This document shows, piece after piece, positions 32,492 to 33,875 of a stretch of DNA of 33,875 bases. Each line of letters begins with the position of its first letter. Positions within the stretch are counted from its first letter, which is position 1. The stretch is from an uncultured Alloprevotella sp. (GTDB lineage Bacteria > Bacteroidota > Bacteroidia > Bacteroidales > Bacteroidaceae), in the NCBI GenBank assembly GCA_944320745.1, contig CALUIN010000045.1:1-33875 (forward strand), written 5' to 3'. The translations under genes and the position numbers were made by a program. The notes beneath the pieces are model-generated. The model searched no databases. It worked only from the letters and a program-made list of their open reading frames with translations, and had not been told where the DNA came from.

Positions 32492-33826
32492 ATGAAAACA
32501 GAACAAATCCTGGCTGCGTTAGAAAACAAGCATCGCGGCGAACAGGAGTACCTGCAGGCCGTACGTGAAGTGTTGCTCTCCATAGAGGATGTCTACAATG
32601 AGCATCCAGAGTTTGAACATGTCAAGCTGATAGAGCGGCTCGTCGAGCCAGATCGCATCTTGACCTTCCGCGTGCCATGGACGGACGATAACGGCGAAGT
32701 CCACGTGAATCTGGGCTACCGCGTACAGTTCAACAACGCGATAGGTCCGTATAAGGGGGGCGTCCGTTTCCACCCCTCAGTGAACCTGAGCATCCTGAAG
32801 TTCCTCGGTTTTGAACAGACATTCAAGAACGCGCTGACTACGCTCCCGATGGGTGGTGCCAAGGGCGGCGCAGACTTCGCTCCCCGCGGTAGAAGCGAGG
32901 CTGAGATCATGCGCTTTTGCCAGGCTTTCATGCTGGAGCTGTGGCGCAATCTGGGTCCTGACCAGGACGTACCGGCCGGCGACATCGGCGTAGGCGGACG
33001 CGAGGTAGGCTACATGTATGGTATGTATAAGAAGCTGACACGCGAGCATACCGGTACGTTTACCGGGAAAGGCTTGGAATTTGGTGGATCCATCCTGCGT
33101 CCCGAAGCCACGGGTTACGGCGCGCTTTATTTTGTGAAACAGATGTTGGCGGACCAAGGGAAGGACGTTGAAGGAATGACGGTGGCCATTTCCGGTTTTG
33201 GCAATGTGGCTTGGGGCGCTGCGAAGAAGGCAACCGAATTGGGCGCCAAGGTGGTGACCCTTTCCGGACCGGACGGATATGTGTATGACCCCGACGGCGT
33301 ATCGGGTGAGAAAATCGACTACATGTTGGATCTGCGCCTGAGCGGCGAGGATATTGTAGCTCCTTACGCCGAACGTTTCCCCGGTGCCACTTTCTACCCC
33401 GGACGCAAGCCTTGGGAGGTAAAGGCCGATATTGCTCTGCCGTGCGCGACGCAGAACGAGCTGAATGAGGAGGATGCCAAGATGCTGGTAAATAACGGCG
33501 TACAGTGTGTGGCAGAAGTCAGCAACATGGGCTGTACGGCAGAAGCTGTGGACTACTTCATTGCGACAAAGACCACGTTCGCGCCGGGCAAGGCCGTTAA
33601 TTCCGGTGGCGTTGCCACTTCAGGACTGGAGATGACGCAAAACGCCATGCACATTTCATGGACGGCCGAGGAGGTGGATGCCAAGTTGCATCAGATCATG
33701 AGCGACGTGCACCAGCAGTGCTTACGCTATGGTTCCGAGCAAGGCTATATTAATTATGTAAAGGGAGCCAATATCGCCGGCTTCATGAAGGTTGCCAACG
33801 CTATGATGGCTCAGGGCGTTTTGTAG
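32492..33826 (+). CDS. gdhA: NADP-type glutamate dehydrogenase
   Basis: A 444-residue hexameric enzyme joining ammonium and 2-oxoglutarate to glutamate. The catalytic region YKGGVRFHPSVN ... LPMGGAKGGADF (about 88-130) has the active Lys in GGAKGG; DIGVGGREVGYMYGMYK contains the Asp of the site; the coenzyme fold has VAISGFGNVAWGAAKKA near residue 231. The end GYINYVKGANIAGFMKVANAM is typical of the bacterial NADP class of about 445 residues. It has its own promoter box and is not linked to trxB/NlpC. The last 49 bases after the stop show no feature. Confidence 0.97.
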   Translation: MKTEQILAALENKHRGEQEYLQAVREVLLSIEDVYNEHPEFEHVKLIERLVEPDRILTFRVPWTDDNGEVHVNLGYRVQFNNAIGPYKGGVRFHPSVNLSILKFLGFEQTFKNALTTLPMGGAKGGADFAPRGRSEAEIMRFCQAFMLELWRNLGPDQDVPAGDIGVGGREVGYMYGMYKKLTREHTGTFTGKGLEFGGSILRPEATGYGALYFVKQMLADQGKDVEGMTVAISGFGNVAWGAAKKATELGAKVVTLSGPDGYVYDPDGVSGEKIDYMLDLRLSGEDIVAPYAERFPGATFYPGRKPWEVKADIALPCATQNELNEEDAKMLVNNGVQCVAEVSNMGCTAEAVDYFIATKTTFAPGKAVNSGGVATSGLEMTQNAMHISWTAEEVDAKLHQIMSDVHQQCLRYGSEQGYINYVKGANIAGFMKVANAMMAQGVL

Positions 33827-33875
33827 GCTCTTTTATTTGTACAAAAGAATTTTCCCTCCGTGTCGTCCATGACAA

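Overview
The window comes from a bacterium of the phylum Bacteroidota, most likely order Bacteroidales. The evidence is a set of lineage traits: -7 promoter boxes of the TAnnTTTG type (some with TTTG 19 bp upstream), type B L31, DUF4831, an RNase G next to a HU gene and a tiny lysine/arginine-rich ORF, the gene order DUF177-rpmF-fabH-era-der, BACON/M60 secreted proteins, and proteins ending in type IX secretion (T9SS)-like C-terminal tails. Base composition is fairly GC-rich for the order. I do not commit to a genus. No rRNA, tRNA, phage, IS element or CRISPR array is visible.

Layout. From 1 to 30470 every gene is on the minus strand; from 30819 to the right edge all are on the plus strand. 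The divergence point lies between rpmE2 and trxB. Right to left on the minus strand: rpmE2 (own promoter and terminator); a GH109/Gfo-Idh-MocA protein followed by a secreted endonuclease I; a GNAT acetyltransferase; tkt-rpiB (pentose phosphate pathway); HU plus a 29-residue basic protein; rng; mlaE-mlaF; a tightly packed run rmlA - secreted T9SS-tail protein - HAD phosphatase - nnr - DUF4831; ndh-ribE; a secreted LRR protein followed by a secreted M60 metalloprotease; DUF177-rpmF-fabH-era-der-lipoprotein; a spacer with a 21-bp tandem repeat; a conserved hypothetical; a coiled-coil protein - zapA - rny (cut by the left edge). On the plus strand: trxB, an NlpC/P60 lipoprotein, gdhA.

How it works together. 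Most of the window is housekeeping: ribosome assembly GTPases and L32, fatty acid initiation, cell division, RNA decay, nucleoid protein, lipid asymmetry transport, metabolite repair, riboflavin, respiration and ammonium assimilation. The accessory part is mainly secreted: the LRR/M60 pair looks like a two-gene glycoprotein (mucin-type) degradation or adhesion unit, and three proteins (LRR, the 633-aa protein behind rmlA, endonuclease) carry similar T9SS-like tails. The most unusual non-coding features are the 5.6-copy 21-bp repeat (1887-2005), a 68-nt near-perfect palindrome between fabH and era, and a 17-bp-arm inverted repeat upstream of the GNAT gene. I see no clear defence or otherwise wholly new multi-gene system; the LRR/M60 pair and the 29-aa basic protein are the best leads.
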